From NCBI GenBank assembly GCA_021158055.1, contig JAGGVJ010000019.1, positions 25,660 through 89,659 on the forward strand: a stretch of DNA of 64,000 nucleotides, in the 5' to 3' direction. This document shows positions 8,217 through 16,022 of this stretch, in pieces. This stretch comes from Candidatus Iainarchaeum sp. (lineage in GTDB: Archaea; Iainarchaeota; Iainarchaeia; JAGGVJ01). The notes beneath the pieces were generated by a model. That model worked only from the letters and a program-made list of their open reading frames with translations, ran no database searches and was not told the DNA's origin. The translations under genes and the position numbers were made by a program. Position 1 is the stretch's first letter. Each line of letters opens with the position of its first letter.

Positions 8217-8299
8217 ATCATGATTAACACGGGTTGAGCCCGTGATTGTGTCATGACCGTTCACAAACATATCATGATAGTATCATGACATATAAAAAG
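8217..8299 (-). promoter_or_regulatory. Operator cluster and TATA box upstream of the regulator gene
   Basis: TCATGA palindromes lie at 8218-8223, 8251-8256, 8272-8277 and 8283-8288; three of them are extended to ATCATGA(T). A separate perfect inverted repeat, CACGGG (8228-8233) and CCCGTG (8239-8244), lies between them. Read on the minus strand, CCTTTTTATATG at 8299-8288 is a good archaeal BRE/TATA candidate for the gene starting at 8118, which would give a leader of about 140 nt. The palindromes would flank or overlap the transcription start. The regulatory role is inferred. Confidence 0.5.
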
Positions 8300-8369
8300 G
8301 TTTCTGTCTTTTAAATTCTGATTTTTTTTGTGGCTTATTTGCTGAAAGGTTGAAAAACCGGCGGGTAAG

Positions 8370-8829
8370 CTAGATTTTTTTCAGGGATGTTTCACTGATA
8401 ACATTAAAACCCATTTTTTCGTAAAACTGTCTGGCGTTTTTGTTTGCTTTATAGTAGTTTACTGAAATTGATCTGCGGTTTTTTTCTTTGAACTGTTTTG
8501 TAAGTTCTGTCATTAATTTTTTGCCAACGCCTTTTTTATGGTATTCTTTTTTTATGTAGATGTCAAAATTGCCTTTTTTCTGGTTGACTCCTTTTTGACT
8601 TTCGCCTACTGCAAAACCCACTAAGTTTTCATTTGTTTTTGCAACCAGCACAGTGATGTTGTCTGAGTGCAGATACCGGGTAATTTCTGCGGTGGTTTTC
8701 TTTTTTTTCATAATCTGCCAAAATATCCCTGATTTTTTTGCCATGCAGGGAAATTTCAAACTCTCTTAAATCATCATACATTTTTTTAATGGATTTTACA
8801 TCAGACCTTTTTGCTTTTCGTATTTTCAT
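8370..8829 (-). pseudogene. GNAT acetyltransferase interrupted by a frameshift
   Basis: The start (MKIRKAKRSDVKSIKKMY, from ATG 8829) and the rest (VLVAKTNENLVGFAVG, YIKKEYHKKGVGKKLMTEL, NARQFYEKMGF) of a GCN5-related N-acetyltransferase are in different frames. They would join at an A8 run (plus-strand T8, 8701-8708). The whole span is 460 nt, one more than a multiple of three, so one extra A explains the break and an intact gene would encode 152 residues. KKGVGKKL is the acetyl-CoA-binding loop. It may be a real pseudogene, a slippage-controlled gene or a sequencing error in the homopolymer. The substrate is unknown. Confidence 0.75.
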
Positions 8830-8895
8830 AAGGGCCAGCTTTTAAATATCTTTATAACTGCAACATTTTTATAAGTTGTCTTCCATTCACCTGTT

Positions 8896-9180
8896 ATGGA
8901 ACAAAAATCACTTACTGTAGTTTTGGTTTTCCTGGCGGTATTGATTGTCGGTTCGGCTGCGTGTTATCTCGGATATCTTGATGCCGGCACACCAAAAGAA
9001 AGTCCGGCTTCGGGTGGGGCTTCGGAAGAAGAATGCGGCCGGTATTCTGAACTTGAATGCCCGTCAGCTTGTGCTGTGTGCCCGCCGTGCAAGGCATGCA
9101 GTTCTATATCCTGCCATTCAGTTGACTTCTGCGAAGAGATCGGATTTTCAAAGGACTGGTATCAAAGCCTTGCCGATTAG
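8896..9180 (+). CDS. Small membrane-anchored cysteine-rich protein
   Basis: The 94-residue product has one N-terminal helix (SLTVVLVFLAVLIVGSAACY, residues 5-24), a Ser/Gly/Glu linker and a cysteine-rich segment from about residue 47 to 79 with nine cysteines (pattern C-x7-C-x3-C-x2-C-x2-C-x2-C-x3-C-x5-C style, including CPPCKAC). The cysteines should lie outside the membrane, where they could form disulfides or bind metal. It is preceded by an AT-rich promoter region (TTTTTATAAG at about 8869) that would give an almost leaderless mRNA. No family recognised. Confidence 0.65.
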   Translation: MEQKSLTVVLVFLAVLIVGSAACYLGYLDAGTPKESPASGGASEEECGRYSELECPSACAVCPPCKACSSISCHSVDFCEEIGFSKDWYQSLAD

Positions 9181-9328
9181 CTAATTTTAGAACAGTGGCG
9201 GGTCTAAGAAAAATTTTATGATTCCGGGGTGTTTGTTTATTGCGCGGAAAAATAAGGCAAAGTGATTCGCGTCAGGGCAAGACAATAGTTTGGGGACGTT
9301 TTTTAAAGCCGGCTTCTTTAATTAAAGC

Positions 9329-10054
9329 ATGGGAAATGAGTTGTTGTACACGGATCTTGCAAACTATTACAATTTGATCTATTCGCACAAGGACTACAAA
9401 AAAGAAGCAGTCAAGGTAAAAAAGTTGATTTTAAAGTACAAAAAGTCAGGCGGGTCTGACTTGCTTGAAGTCGGGTGCGGTGCAGGAAAACACCTGGATT
9501 TTTTTAAGGACAGTTTTTGTTGCACTGGAATTGACTTGAACAAGGGGATTCTTTCCGTTGCAAAGAAAAATGTAGAGGGAGTTGTCTTTAAACAAGGCAA
9601 CATGATTGATTTTGATCTGAAGAAAAACTTTGATGCAATCACCTGCCTGTTTAGTGGGATTGGTTACGTGAAAACGTATTCAAACCTGAAAAAAACAATT
9701 AAAAACTTCTCAAGGCACTTGAAACCGGGTGGAGTGATGATAATTGAGCCGTGGTTTTCCAGGTCGGCGTTTAAGCAGGGTTCGGTTCACCTGACTGTTT
9801 GTGACAGGGAAGAAAACATAAAAATAGCCAGGTTAAGTGTTTCAAAGGTAAAGGGAAACATTTCAGTTGTTGACATGCATTATCTTGTTGGCGAAAAAGG
9901 AAAGGGAGTAAGGCATTTCGTGGACCGGCACGAACTTGGATTGTTTGAGGTTGACAAGATTTTGGATTGCATGGAAAAAGCAGGGTTGAAGGCAAAGTTC
10001 CTGAAAAACGGTTTAACGAAAGACAGGGGTCTTTTCATTGGAGTAAAAAAGTGA
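9329..10054 (+). CDS. Class I SAM-dependent methyltransferase
   Basis: The 241-residue protein shows motif I of Rossmann-fold methyltransferases (LLEVGCGAGKHLDFF, residues 45-59), motif II acid (CTGIDLNKG), the motif IV region (FDAITCLFSGIGYV) and a post-IV LKPGGVMIIEPW strand. The C-terminal half is typical of the family that includes small-molecule and sugar methyltransferases. The substrate cannot be told. A TATA-like TTTTTTAAAG about 28 nt before ATG 9329 suggests a leaderless transcript. Confidence 0.85.
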   Translation: MGNELLYTDLANYYNLIYSHKDYKKEAVKVKKLILKYKKSGGSDLLEVGCGAGKHLDFFKDSFCCTGIDLNKGILSVAKKNVEGVVFKQGNMIDFDLKKNFDAITCLFSGIGYVKTYSNLKKTIKNFSRHLKPGGVMIIEPWFSRSAFKQGSVHLTVCDREENIKIARLSVSKVKGNISVVDMHYLVGEKGKGVRHFVDRHELGLFEVDKILDCMEKAGLKAKFLKNGLTKDRGLFIGVKK

Positions 10055-10130
10055 GATGTTTAAAGGTTTCTGTTGAGTCATGATTGTTCTTTTTGAATAG
10101 TTATTTAACCTATTTTCACTTATACGTATC

Positions 10131-11285
10131 ATGGCAAATTATTCGCATTCGCGGCTTTCCACGTTTGAGCAGTGCAGGTACAGGTACAAGCTTCAGTACA
10201 TTGACAGGGTAAAAGTGGATGTCCCGACGACAGTCGAGGCTTTTTTGGGCGATCTGGTTCACAGGGCGCTTGAAAAGCTTTACGTTGACCTTGGCTTTCA
10301 AAAGATGAATTCGGAAAAAGAGATTCTTTCTTTTTACGACAATCTTTGGGATCGGGAGTGGACAGACAGTATCCTCATAGTGAAAAATGAGTACAGGGCT
10401 GAAAACTACAAAAAGATGGGCCAAAACTATATTTCTGATTACTACACTCACTATCACCCGTTTGACCAGATGACTGTTATCGGCATTGAAACCCAGGACA
10501 TGCTCACTCTCCCTGACGGGAACAAGTACCATGTGAGGATTGACCGGCTCGGGTGCAGGGGGAGCACTTATTTTGTCTGCGACTACAAAACCAACTCGCG
10601 CATGAAAAACAAGGCAGAATTAGATGAGGACAGGCAGCTTGCGATGTACTCTCTCTGGGTTAAAAACATGTTTCCTGATGCAAAAAAAGTGGTTCTCTTG
10701 TGGCACATGCTTGCCTTTGACAAGGAAGCAGTTTCTGAAAGGACGGAAGAGCAGCTTGAAAAACTCCAGCAGGACACAATGAAGATCATAAGCGAACTTG
10801 AATCATGCACGGAATTTCCAACCAGCGTAAGCGGGCTTTGCAAATACTGCTCTTACAAAAAAATTTGCCCTTCTTTCAGCCACAAGGTTGAGCTTGAAGA
10901 GAAAATGCTCAAAAAATTCAAGGAAGACGACGGCGTAAAACTAGTCGACGAATACTCAAAGCTTTTGGCTGAAAAAAACATGATTGAAAACAAGGCAGGA
11001 GAAGTCAAAGCAGATCTTGTTGAATTTGCAAGGCAAAAAGAGATTGATATGGTTTACGGGAGCAACGAAAAAGCTTCAGTCAAAGAATACAAAAAAATTG
11101 TGTACCCGCAGGACAAGGAAAAGATCACAAGAGTGCTGAAGGAAAAAGGTTTGTATGACGAAAACTCAATGGTTTGCTATTCAAAGCTGAATTCAAAAAT
11201 ACTCAAAAACGATATTGACAAGCAGATAATCGGCATGGTTGAAGAAGAAAAGGACTACAGGGTTTCACTCTCGAAAAAACCGTGA
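10131..11285 (+). CDS. PD-(D/E)xK nuclease with iron-sulfur staple (RecB/AddB/Cas4-like)
   Basis: The 384-residue protein begins SHSRLSTFEQCRYRYKLQY, the typical start of PDDEXK_1 (RecB-like) nucleases. It continues with GDLVHRALEKLY, the catalytic D-x(n)-DYKT site (HVRIDRLGC, then FVCDYKTNSR, about residues 125-155), and a C-terminal three-cysteine group GLCKYCSYKKICPSF. Together with Cys16 these make the four ligands of a 4Fe-4S 'staple' as in AddB, Dna2 and Cas4. It should trim or cut single-stranded DNA ends. No cas genes, spacers or helicase are adjacent, so repair is more likely than CRISPR adaptation. The coiled-coil C-terminal 100 residues are not recognised. Confidence 0.85.
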   Translation: MANYSHSRLSTFEQCRYRYKLQYIDRVKVDVPTTVEAFLGDLVHRALEKLYVDLGFQKMNSEKEILSFYDNLWDREWTDSILIVKNEYRAENYKKMGQNYISDYYTHYHPFDQMTVIGIETQDMLTLPDGNKYHVRIDRLGCRGSTYFVCDYKTNSRMKNKAELDEDRQLAMYSLWVKNMFPDAKKVVLLWHMLAFDKEAVSERTEEQLEKLQQDTMKIISELESCTEFPTSVSGLCKYCSYKKICPSFSHKVELEEKMLKKFKEDDGVKLVDEYSKLLAEKNMIENKAGEVKADLVEFARQKEIDMVYGSNEKASVKEYKKIVYPQDKEKITRVLKEKGLYDENSMVCYSKLNSKILKNDIDKQIIGMVEEEKDYRVSLSKKP

Positions 11286-11303
11286 TTTTTCTGCTTTTAA
11301 CAG

Positions 11304-11609
11304 TTATATTTTTGATATATAAAATTCCAAAACTTTTTTTGCAGCTTCAAGTTCTTCTTTTCCTTGCGCGGTTATGGTGTAGTAGACAAATTTTCCTTTT
11401 TTTTGCGGTTTTACGTAACCGCTTCTTTTCAGCAGGTAAAGGACTTTGTATGCGGTTACGTTTCCGTACACAAACCCAAACCTTTCAGTTATCAGTGACC
11501 TGAGCTCGCTTCCTGATTTTTTTCCTTTGTGTTGAAGCAGGCTTAATATGAAGAGCCACAGGTTTTCCTTTTCAATCTTTTTTTTCAGCCTTTCAGACGG
11601 TTTTTGCAT
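11304..11609 (-). CDS. PadR-family winged-helix repressor
   Basis: The 101-residue protein matches the PadR layout: LWLFILSLLQHKGKKSGSEL, then the recognition region NVTAYKVLYLLKRSGYV, a wing (KKGKFVYYTITAQGKEEL) and a C-terminal dimerisation helix. It is divergent from inositol-1-phosphate synthase. A 34-bp near-perfect palindrome lies between them and is the likely operator, so this protein probably represses itself and the ino1 gene. The gene is convergent with the nuclease gene, whose stop lies 18 bp away. The effector ligand is unknown. Confidence 0.85.
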   Translation of the reverse strand: MQKPSERLKKKIEKENLWLFILSLLQHKGKKSGSELRSLITERFGFVYGNVTAYKVLYLLKRSGYVKPQKKGKFVYYTITAQGKEELEAAKKVLEFYISKI

Positions 11610-11659
11610 ACAATCACGTAAGGTATGTATATCCGATAACTATAAATAAAGATAGGTTG

Positions 11660-11693
11660 TTTTACAATATAGTAAATTTACTATACTGTAAAA
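11660..11693. promoter_or_regulatory. 34-bp palindromic operator between padR and ino1
   Basis: The left half TTTTACAATATAGTAAA (11660-11676) is the reverse complement of the right half (11677-11693) except for one base. It lies 23 bp before the TTG start of ino1 and 50 bp before the padR start, in the position expected to block transcription or initiation. It matches the long dyads bound by PadR-type dimers. Confidence 0.7.
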
Positions 11694-11715
11694 CATAATT
11701 TTGCTGGTGATTTTT

Positions 11716-12819
11716 TTGGAAAAGATAAGAATAGCAATTGCAGGAATTGGAAACTGTGCGAGTTCTTTGATTCAGGGAATTTATTATTACAAAGACAAGA
11801 ATGAAAAAGATGCAATTGGCCTCATGCACTGGGATATTGGAGGTTTCACGCCTTGTGATATTGAGGTTGTTGCTGCTTTTGACATTGACAAAAGAAAAGT
11901 GGGAAAGGAAGTTAACGAGGCGGTGTTTGAGTTTCCAAACAACACAACGGTTTTCTGCAAAGACCTGCCCAGGACAGGGGTCATGGTCAAAATGGGAAAA
12001 CTGCTGGATGGTTTTTCAAGCCACATGCAGGACTTTGATGAAAAGTACAGGTTTGTTTTGTCAGGTGAAAAAGAATCCACAAAAGAAGAAGTTGTGCGCG
12101 GGTTAAAGGACTCAAAAGCAGAGGTTTTTTTGAATTATCTTCCAGTGGGCTCTGAAGAGGCTGTAAAGTTTTACGCCGAGTGTGCCCTTGAAGCGGGGGT
12201 TGGTTTCATAAATAATATGCCTGTTTTCATTGCAAGCAAGGGTGATTGGGCGCAGAGATTCAAGGAAAAAGGAATTCCGATTATCGGCGATGACATCAAG
12301 GCGCAGCTTGGGGCCACGATTACTCACAGGACTTTGACTGACCTTTTCAGGAAAAGAGGTGTGAAGCTTGAGCGCACTTACCAGTTAAACACCGGCGGGA
12401 ACACTGATTTTTTGAACATGCTTAACAGGTCAAGGCTTGAATCAAAAAAAGAGTCAAAGACAGAGGCAGTGCAGGCTGTTATTGGCGAGAGGCTTGACCC
12501 TGAAAATATTCACATCGGCCCAAGCGATTACGTGCCATGGCAAAAAGACAACAAGCTTTGTTTTATCCGTATGGAAGGGAAACTTTTTGGAGATGTGCCG
12601 ATGAATATTGAATTAAGGCTTTCTGTTGAGGACTCGCCGAATTCAGCAGGCGTTGTAATAGATGCAATAAGGTGCTGCAAGCTTGCGCTTTTAAGAGAGG
12701 CTGGTGGTGTTTTGGAGTCTCCTTCGTCGTATTTCATGAAACACCCGCCAAAGCAGTTTTCTGACGATGAAGCCTGCAAAAGGACAAACGAGTTTATTGA
12801 AGGAAAAAGGGAAATCTGA
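11716..12819 (+). CDS. ino1: Inositol-1-phosphate synthase
   Basis: The enzyme converts glucose-6-phosphate to myo-inositol-1-phosphate using NAD, the first step toward archaetidylinositol and related solutes. The 367-residue length suits the short archaeal form. Visible features are the Rossmann start IRIAIAGIGNCASSLIQG, NYLPVGSEEA, and the substrate region GDDIKAQLGATITHRTL followed by NTGGNTDFLN and SVEDSPNSAGVVIDAIR. The start is TTG 11716, because GGTGA at 11706-11710 sits 5 nt upstream; the in-frame TTG 11701 lacks such a site. It is probably regulated by the divergent PadR. The CDP-alcohol transferase at 32.7 kb would use its product. Confidence 0.93.
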   Translation: MEKIRIAIAGIGNCASSLIQGIYYYKDKNEKDAIGLMHWDIGGFTPCDIEVVAAFDIDKRKVGKEVNEAVFEFPNNTTVFCKDLPRTGVMVKMGKLLDGFSSHMQDFDEKYRFVLSGEKESTKEEVVRGLKDSKAEVFLNYLPVGSEEAVKFYAECALEAGVGFINNMPVFIASKGDWAQRFKEKGIPIIGDDIKAQLGATITHRTLTDLFRKRGVKLERTYQLNTGGNTDFLNMLNRSRLESKKESKTEAVQAVIGERLDPENIHIGPSDYVPWQKDNKLCFIRMEGKLFGDVPMNIELRLSVEDSPNSAGVVIDAIRCCKLALLREAGGVLESPSSYFMKHPPKQFSDDEACKRTNEFIEGKREI

Positions 12820-12876
12820 CGAAAAACAGATTTTGCATAGGCAAAGTTTTATATGTGAAAGTTGGCATAGGTGCTT

Positions 12877-12939
12877 ATGGGTTTTCGTTTTATTGTGTTG
12901 ACTTTGCCATTGGTTTTAGTTGCATTTAGGTTGAGATAA
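12877..12939 (+). CDS. Possible leaderless hydrophobic micropeptide
   Basis: A 20-residue frame (start MGFRFIVLTLPLVL) begins 22 nt after a good TATA element, TTTTATATG at 12847-12855, so it could be translated from a leaderless mRNA. It is mostly hydrophobic with basic ends. No homologue can be recognised and it may be chance; the promoter could instead serve the gene at 13071. Confidence 0.2.
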   Translation: MGFRFIVLTLPLVLVAFRLR

Positions 12940-13036
12940 ACTGGAGATGCACGGTGTGTTATAGCTGGTTTCTGGAAAAAATAGCTGTGGCTGTTGTTAT
13001 TGTTTTATTTGCAGGTTATCAGAATGATTAATTTGT

Positions 13037-13070
13037 GGGTTTGCGGTATTTGCGGGTTTGCGGTATTGTG
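13037..13070 (+). repeat. 17-bp tandem duplication
   Basis: GGGTTTGCGGTATTTGC at 13037-13053 is followed directly by a second copy (13054-13070) identical in its first 14 bases. It ends at the start codon of the nucleotidyltransferase-like gene, so it lies in its 5' leader. Confidence 0.7.
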
Positions 13071-13586
13071 ATGGATTTTCAGGAATTGGCCGAGGTATTA
13101 AGTGTTTTGGAAGAGATGAAAGTTCCGTATTATATTCACGCGGGTATCGCTTTATCGCTTCACGGCATGGACGGTGAGTTGGATGACTGTGATATATGGA
13201 TTTTTCATCATGACATAAGGCAGTTTTACAAAACATTTAAAGATTATTTCCCGGGAAAAGTGCGGTTAAGAAGTCCTGTTGCGTATTCCCGGGGAATTTA
13301 TAACAATTATTGCGTGTTGTTTTCAGGCGACATGAAAATAGATATTTGTGCGGAGATGGTGGCTGATTGTGACATTGGCATGTTTGAATTCCCGCTTGAT
13401 GAATCTGCTTTTAAGGATGCTGATTTTTTTGACTGCGGGTCGTTGAACCTGCCTGTCGCTTCAATAGAAAATCTTTTTCTTTACTATCTTGTGTTGAGGC
13501 GGACAAAGTATCATGACGAAAAAAAAGATGAGTTTCACGTGAAAGAAATGTTGGGCAGTGGAAAGTTTGATGAAAAAAATTCATGA
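13071..13586 (+). CDS. Nucleotidyltransferase-fold protein (MNT/AbiEii-like)
   Basis: The 171-residue protein has the minimal nucleotidyltransferase motif: YYIHAGIALSLHGM then DDCDIWI (residues about 20-45), the hG[GS]-x9-13-D-x-D pattern with the first glycine pair weakened to GI. A third acidic residue is expected at KIDICAEM. Such proteins include antitoxin and toxin nucleotidyltransferases and kanamycin-type enzymes, so the target is unknown. The start is ATG 13071, just after a tandem repeat. The frame ends soon after an A7 run; a frame overlapping the stop (ATGA at 13583) encodes a plausible C-terminal continuation to 13654, so the gene may be frameshifted near its end. Confidence 0.6.
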   Translation: MDFQELAEVLSVLEEMKVPYYIHAGIALSLHGMDGELDDCDIWIFHHDIRQFYKTFKDYFPGKVRLRSPVAYSRGIYNNYCVLFSGDMKIDICAEMVADCDIGMFEFPLDESAFKDADFFDCGSLNLPVASIENLFLYYLVLRRTKYHDEKKDEFHVKEMLGSGKFDEKNS

Positions 13587-13760
13587 ACATAGTTGAAGCT
13601 CATTGTTTGGCTGATAATGTGCTGGCTCTTTACAGGGACCGGATTCAGAAATGATAAAAATTAGCTGTATTTTTAAATGGAGTGAAATATATTATTGATG
13701 TATAACGTGGTTTTTTATATTTTTCAAGGCAAAAGCAGTTGATTGTGATATTGTGATATT

Positions 13761-14993
13761 ATGATAGAAACCCAGATATTGATTTTGATTGTGCTGATTT
13801 TATTCTCGGCGTTTTTTTCCGGGGTGGAAACGGCTTTGATTTCCCTTAACCGTGTTAAAGTCAAGTCACTTTTGAAACAAAAAAAGAGGGGTTCAGAAGC
13901 ATTGTATCGTTTGAAAGAGAATCACCACAAGCTGTTGATCACCATACTTATAGGGAATAACATTGTGAACATAGGGGCTGCTTCTTTTGCAACTGTAATA
14001 TTCATTGATTTGTTTGGCTCAAGCGGTGTTGGTATTGCAACGGGAGTAATGACTTTTTTGATCCTGGTGTTTGGAGAGATTACTCCAAAGACATTTGCAG
14101 CGCAAAACGCCGAGAGAATTTCTTTGTTTGTGGCAAGGCCGATTGAATTGTTGTCTTTTGTCTTGAGCCCGTTTGTAGCTGTTTTTGAGGTCATATCAAA
14201 ATTCGCGGTAAAATTAACAGGTTTAAAGCATGAAAATGAAGTTTCGGAAGAAGAGTTGAAGACAATTGTCACAATGGGGAGGGACGAGGGCATTCTCAGC
14301 AGGGAGTCTGCTGAAATAATGCATAACGTGCTTGAGTTTGAAGGAACTAACGTGGTTGAGATAATGACTCCGAAAGTTGACGTGGAAATGATTGACGGTA
14401 ACTTGAAGCTTAAAAAAGTGATTGATTTTCTTATAAAAACCCCTTATTCAAAATACCCTGTTTACTCGAAAACCCCTGATAAAATAATTGGTATATTGGA
14501 TGTGGATGATGTTCTTAAGTATGTGAAAGATGCCAATCTGGATGTGCGGGTAAAAGAACTTGTAAATCCGGTGTATTTTGTTCCGGAGTCAAAGGAAATA
14601 GATGATTTGCTTACTGAATTTGAGGGAAAAAAGATTCCAATGGCTGTTGTTGTTAGTGAGTACGGTTTTGTTTCGGGCCTTGTTACTGTTGAAGATATTT
14701 TGGAGGAGATTGTGGGGGACATTTTCGACAAGAGCAGGCGAAACAGCGTTTACATCAGGAAAATAAATGACAAATTAGCCAAGGTTGATGCAAAAGTTTC
14801 AATTGAAGAAATAAACAAAGTGCTTAATCTGGGCCTTAAAGAAGGCCACTTTGACACTATTGCAGGTTTTATCGAACACAAGCTTCAGAAAATCCCGAAG
14901 AAAGGAGAGAAAATTATTTTAAAGAAGTTTACGATTGAAGTGGATGAGGTTACTGACCAGGGAATAGCAATAGTCAACATCATTAAAACCTGA
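13761..14993 (+). CDS. CNNM/CorC-type membrane protein with CBS pair
   Basis: The 410-residue protein has the three parts of the CNNM/HlyC/CorC family. These are an N-terminal DUF21 membrane domain (LILIVLILFSAFFSGVETAL, then GNNIVNIGAASFATVIF, GEITPKTFAAQNAERI), a central pair of CBS domains (MTPKVDVEMIDGN, KYPVYSKTPDKIIGILDVDD, SGLVTVEDILEEIVGDI) and a C-terminal CorC domain (YIRKINDKLAKVDAKVSIEE). The family exports or balances Mg2+ or other divalent cations, with ATP-Mg sensed by the CBS pair. It stands alone. The start ATG 13761 follows GTGATATT. Confidence 0.92.
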   Translation: MIETQILILIVLILFSAFFSGVETALISLNRVKVKSLLKQKKRGSEALYRLKENHHKLLITILIGNNIVNIGAASFATVIFIDLFGSSGVGIATGVMTFLILVFGEITPKTFAAQNAERISLFVARPIELLSFVLSPFVAVFEVISKFAVKLTGLKHENEVSEEELKTIVTMGRDEGILSRESAEIMHNVLEFEGTNVVEIMTPKVDVEMIDGNLKLKKVIDFLIKTPYSKYPVYSKTPDKIIGILDVDDVLKYVKDANLDVRVKELVNPVYFVPESKEIDDLLTEFEGKKIPMAVVVSEYGFVSGLVTVEDILEEIVGDIFDKSRRNSVYIRKINDKLAKVDAKVSIEEINKVLNLGLKEGHFDTIAGFIEHKLQKIPKKGEKIILKKFTIEVDEVTDQGIAIVNIIKT

Positions 14994-15266
14994 TTTTCTG
15001 CATGGTTTCAGTTTTATTTTCAGTTATTAAAACAGGTTTGTCCGCCTGTAAAAATGCATTGTGTTTAAGCACGTTGTATTTAAATGCATTGTATTTATAT
15101 ACTTTGGCTGTCTATTTAGATAGTTTGTTGTATTGTTTCAATACTGCAAAAAGGCACTAGTCTGTTTTTAAGAACGATATCTTAGATAGTTATTGTTTTG
15201 GACGTGGTGTTAGTTAATAACATAAGAACTTTGGTTTTTTGTGTTGTTTTAAGGAGTTGAAAGTAT

Positions 15267-15452
15267 ATGAGTGAAGAATCAAACGAAGGTGGCTTCAAAA
15301 GGGATTTTGGACCACGCGAAATGCACAAAGCGATTTGTTCTGAATGTGGAAACGAATGCGAAGTCCCGTTCAAGCCAGTTGATGGCAGACCTGTTTATTG
15401 CAGAGACTGCTACCAGAAAAGAAGGAATAACTTCAAAAGAGACAGGTATTAA
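15267..15452 (+). CDS. Small zinc-ribbon protein (CxxC-x(~20)-CxxC)
   Basis: The 61-residue protein is built around one zinc ribbon, ICSECGNECEVPFKP... YCRDCY, followed by a basic tail (QKRRNNFKRDRY). This CxxC-x17-CxxC pattern is typical of small 'CxxCxxCC/zinc-ribbon domain' proteins found in many bacteria and small-genome archaea, thought to bind nucleic acid. A strong site, AAGGAGTTGA at 15251-15260, lies 6 nt upstream of ATG 15267 and a hairpin terminator follows, so it is a highly translated single-gene unit. The 270 bp before it hold AT-rich promoter-like sequence and nothing else I can identify. Confidence 0.75.
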   Translation: MSEESNEGGFKRDFGPREMHKAICSECGNECEVPFKPVDGRPVYCRDCYQKRRNNFKRDRY

Positions 15453-15471
15453 TTCTTTTTACTTGCAAAAA

Positions 15472-15500
15472 GCGGCTGTGTTTGCAGCCGCACAGTTTTT
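15472..15500 (+). terminator. Hairpin plus T-rich terminator
   Basis: GCGGCTG (15472-15478) pairs perfectly with CAGCCGC (15485-15491) across a 6-nt loop, followed by long T-rich runs from 15496. It ends the zinc-ribbon gene. Confidence 0.75.
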
Positions 15501-15722
15501 TATTTTTTATTTTTTATTTTTTTCTTTTTATTTCTTATTTTTTAAATTTTCTATTTTTTAAGGTCCTCTTAACTTGTTGTTGATGAGTTAACGATTAAAA
15601 TCTTTATTTCATTTGCCTTTTTTATGCTGGTAGGTTCATAAAACTTTAGGCAAAACTGGTCTCCGATATCAGAGATTAGAAAGAGCATAAGTTGATTGTG
15701 ACGCCAAGGGTTAATATTATCA

Positions 15723-15952
15723 AACGCAGGTGGTTGTCTTTTTTTGGATGATCATTCCCGATTTCTTGTTGGAACGGATTTGTTCAGGAAGTTATCACTG
15801 ACCACGGTTCATAATATTATTCTGTTCGCAAAGCCACTTTTTTGTTTGTTCAATGACCTGAACAAATTCAAAGAATACTGCAACTTCAATGAACTACACG
15901 GGGGAATATGTTATAAAAACCCCGGAGGACTATCTTACAGCAAGTGAGGCCT
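15723..15952 (+). pseudogene. Remnant of an rve-type (DDE) transposase
   Basis: In one frame the sequence encodes LDDHSRFLVGTDLF (about 15744 onward), the first-aspartate region of rve-core transposases of the IS481/IS3 kind. In another frame it encodes EVITDHGS (about 15790-15815), the second-aspartate region. HGGICYKNP followed in a third frame by PEDYLTASEA and TGA (to 15952) matches the end of such proteins. The spacing is too short and at least two frameshifts are needed, so this is a decayed, internally deleted copy. Clear terminal inverted repeats were not found. Confidence 0.6.
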
Positions 15953-16022
15953 GAGTGGTGGGAATTACATTCCCTATTCATTAATATATAATGCTAAATA
16001 TTCATTTATAGGGGTAAAATAT

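Noticed and set aside
10131-11285. Nuclease considered as Cas4
   Set aside because: It is 384 residues, about twice a typical Cas4, with no cas1/cas2 or repeats nearby; RecB/AddB-like is a better description.
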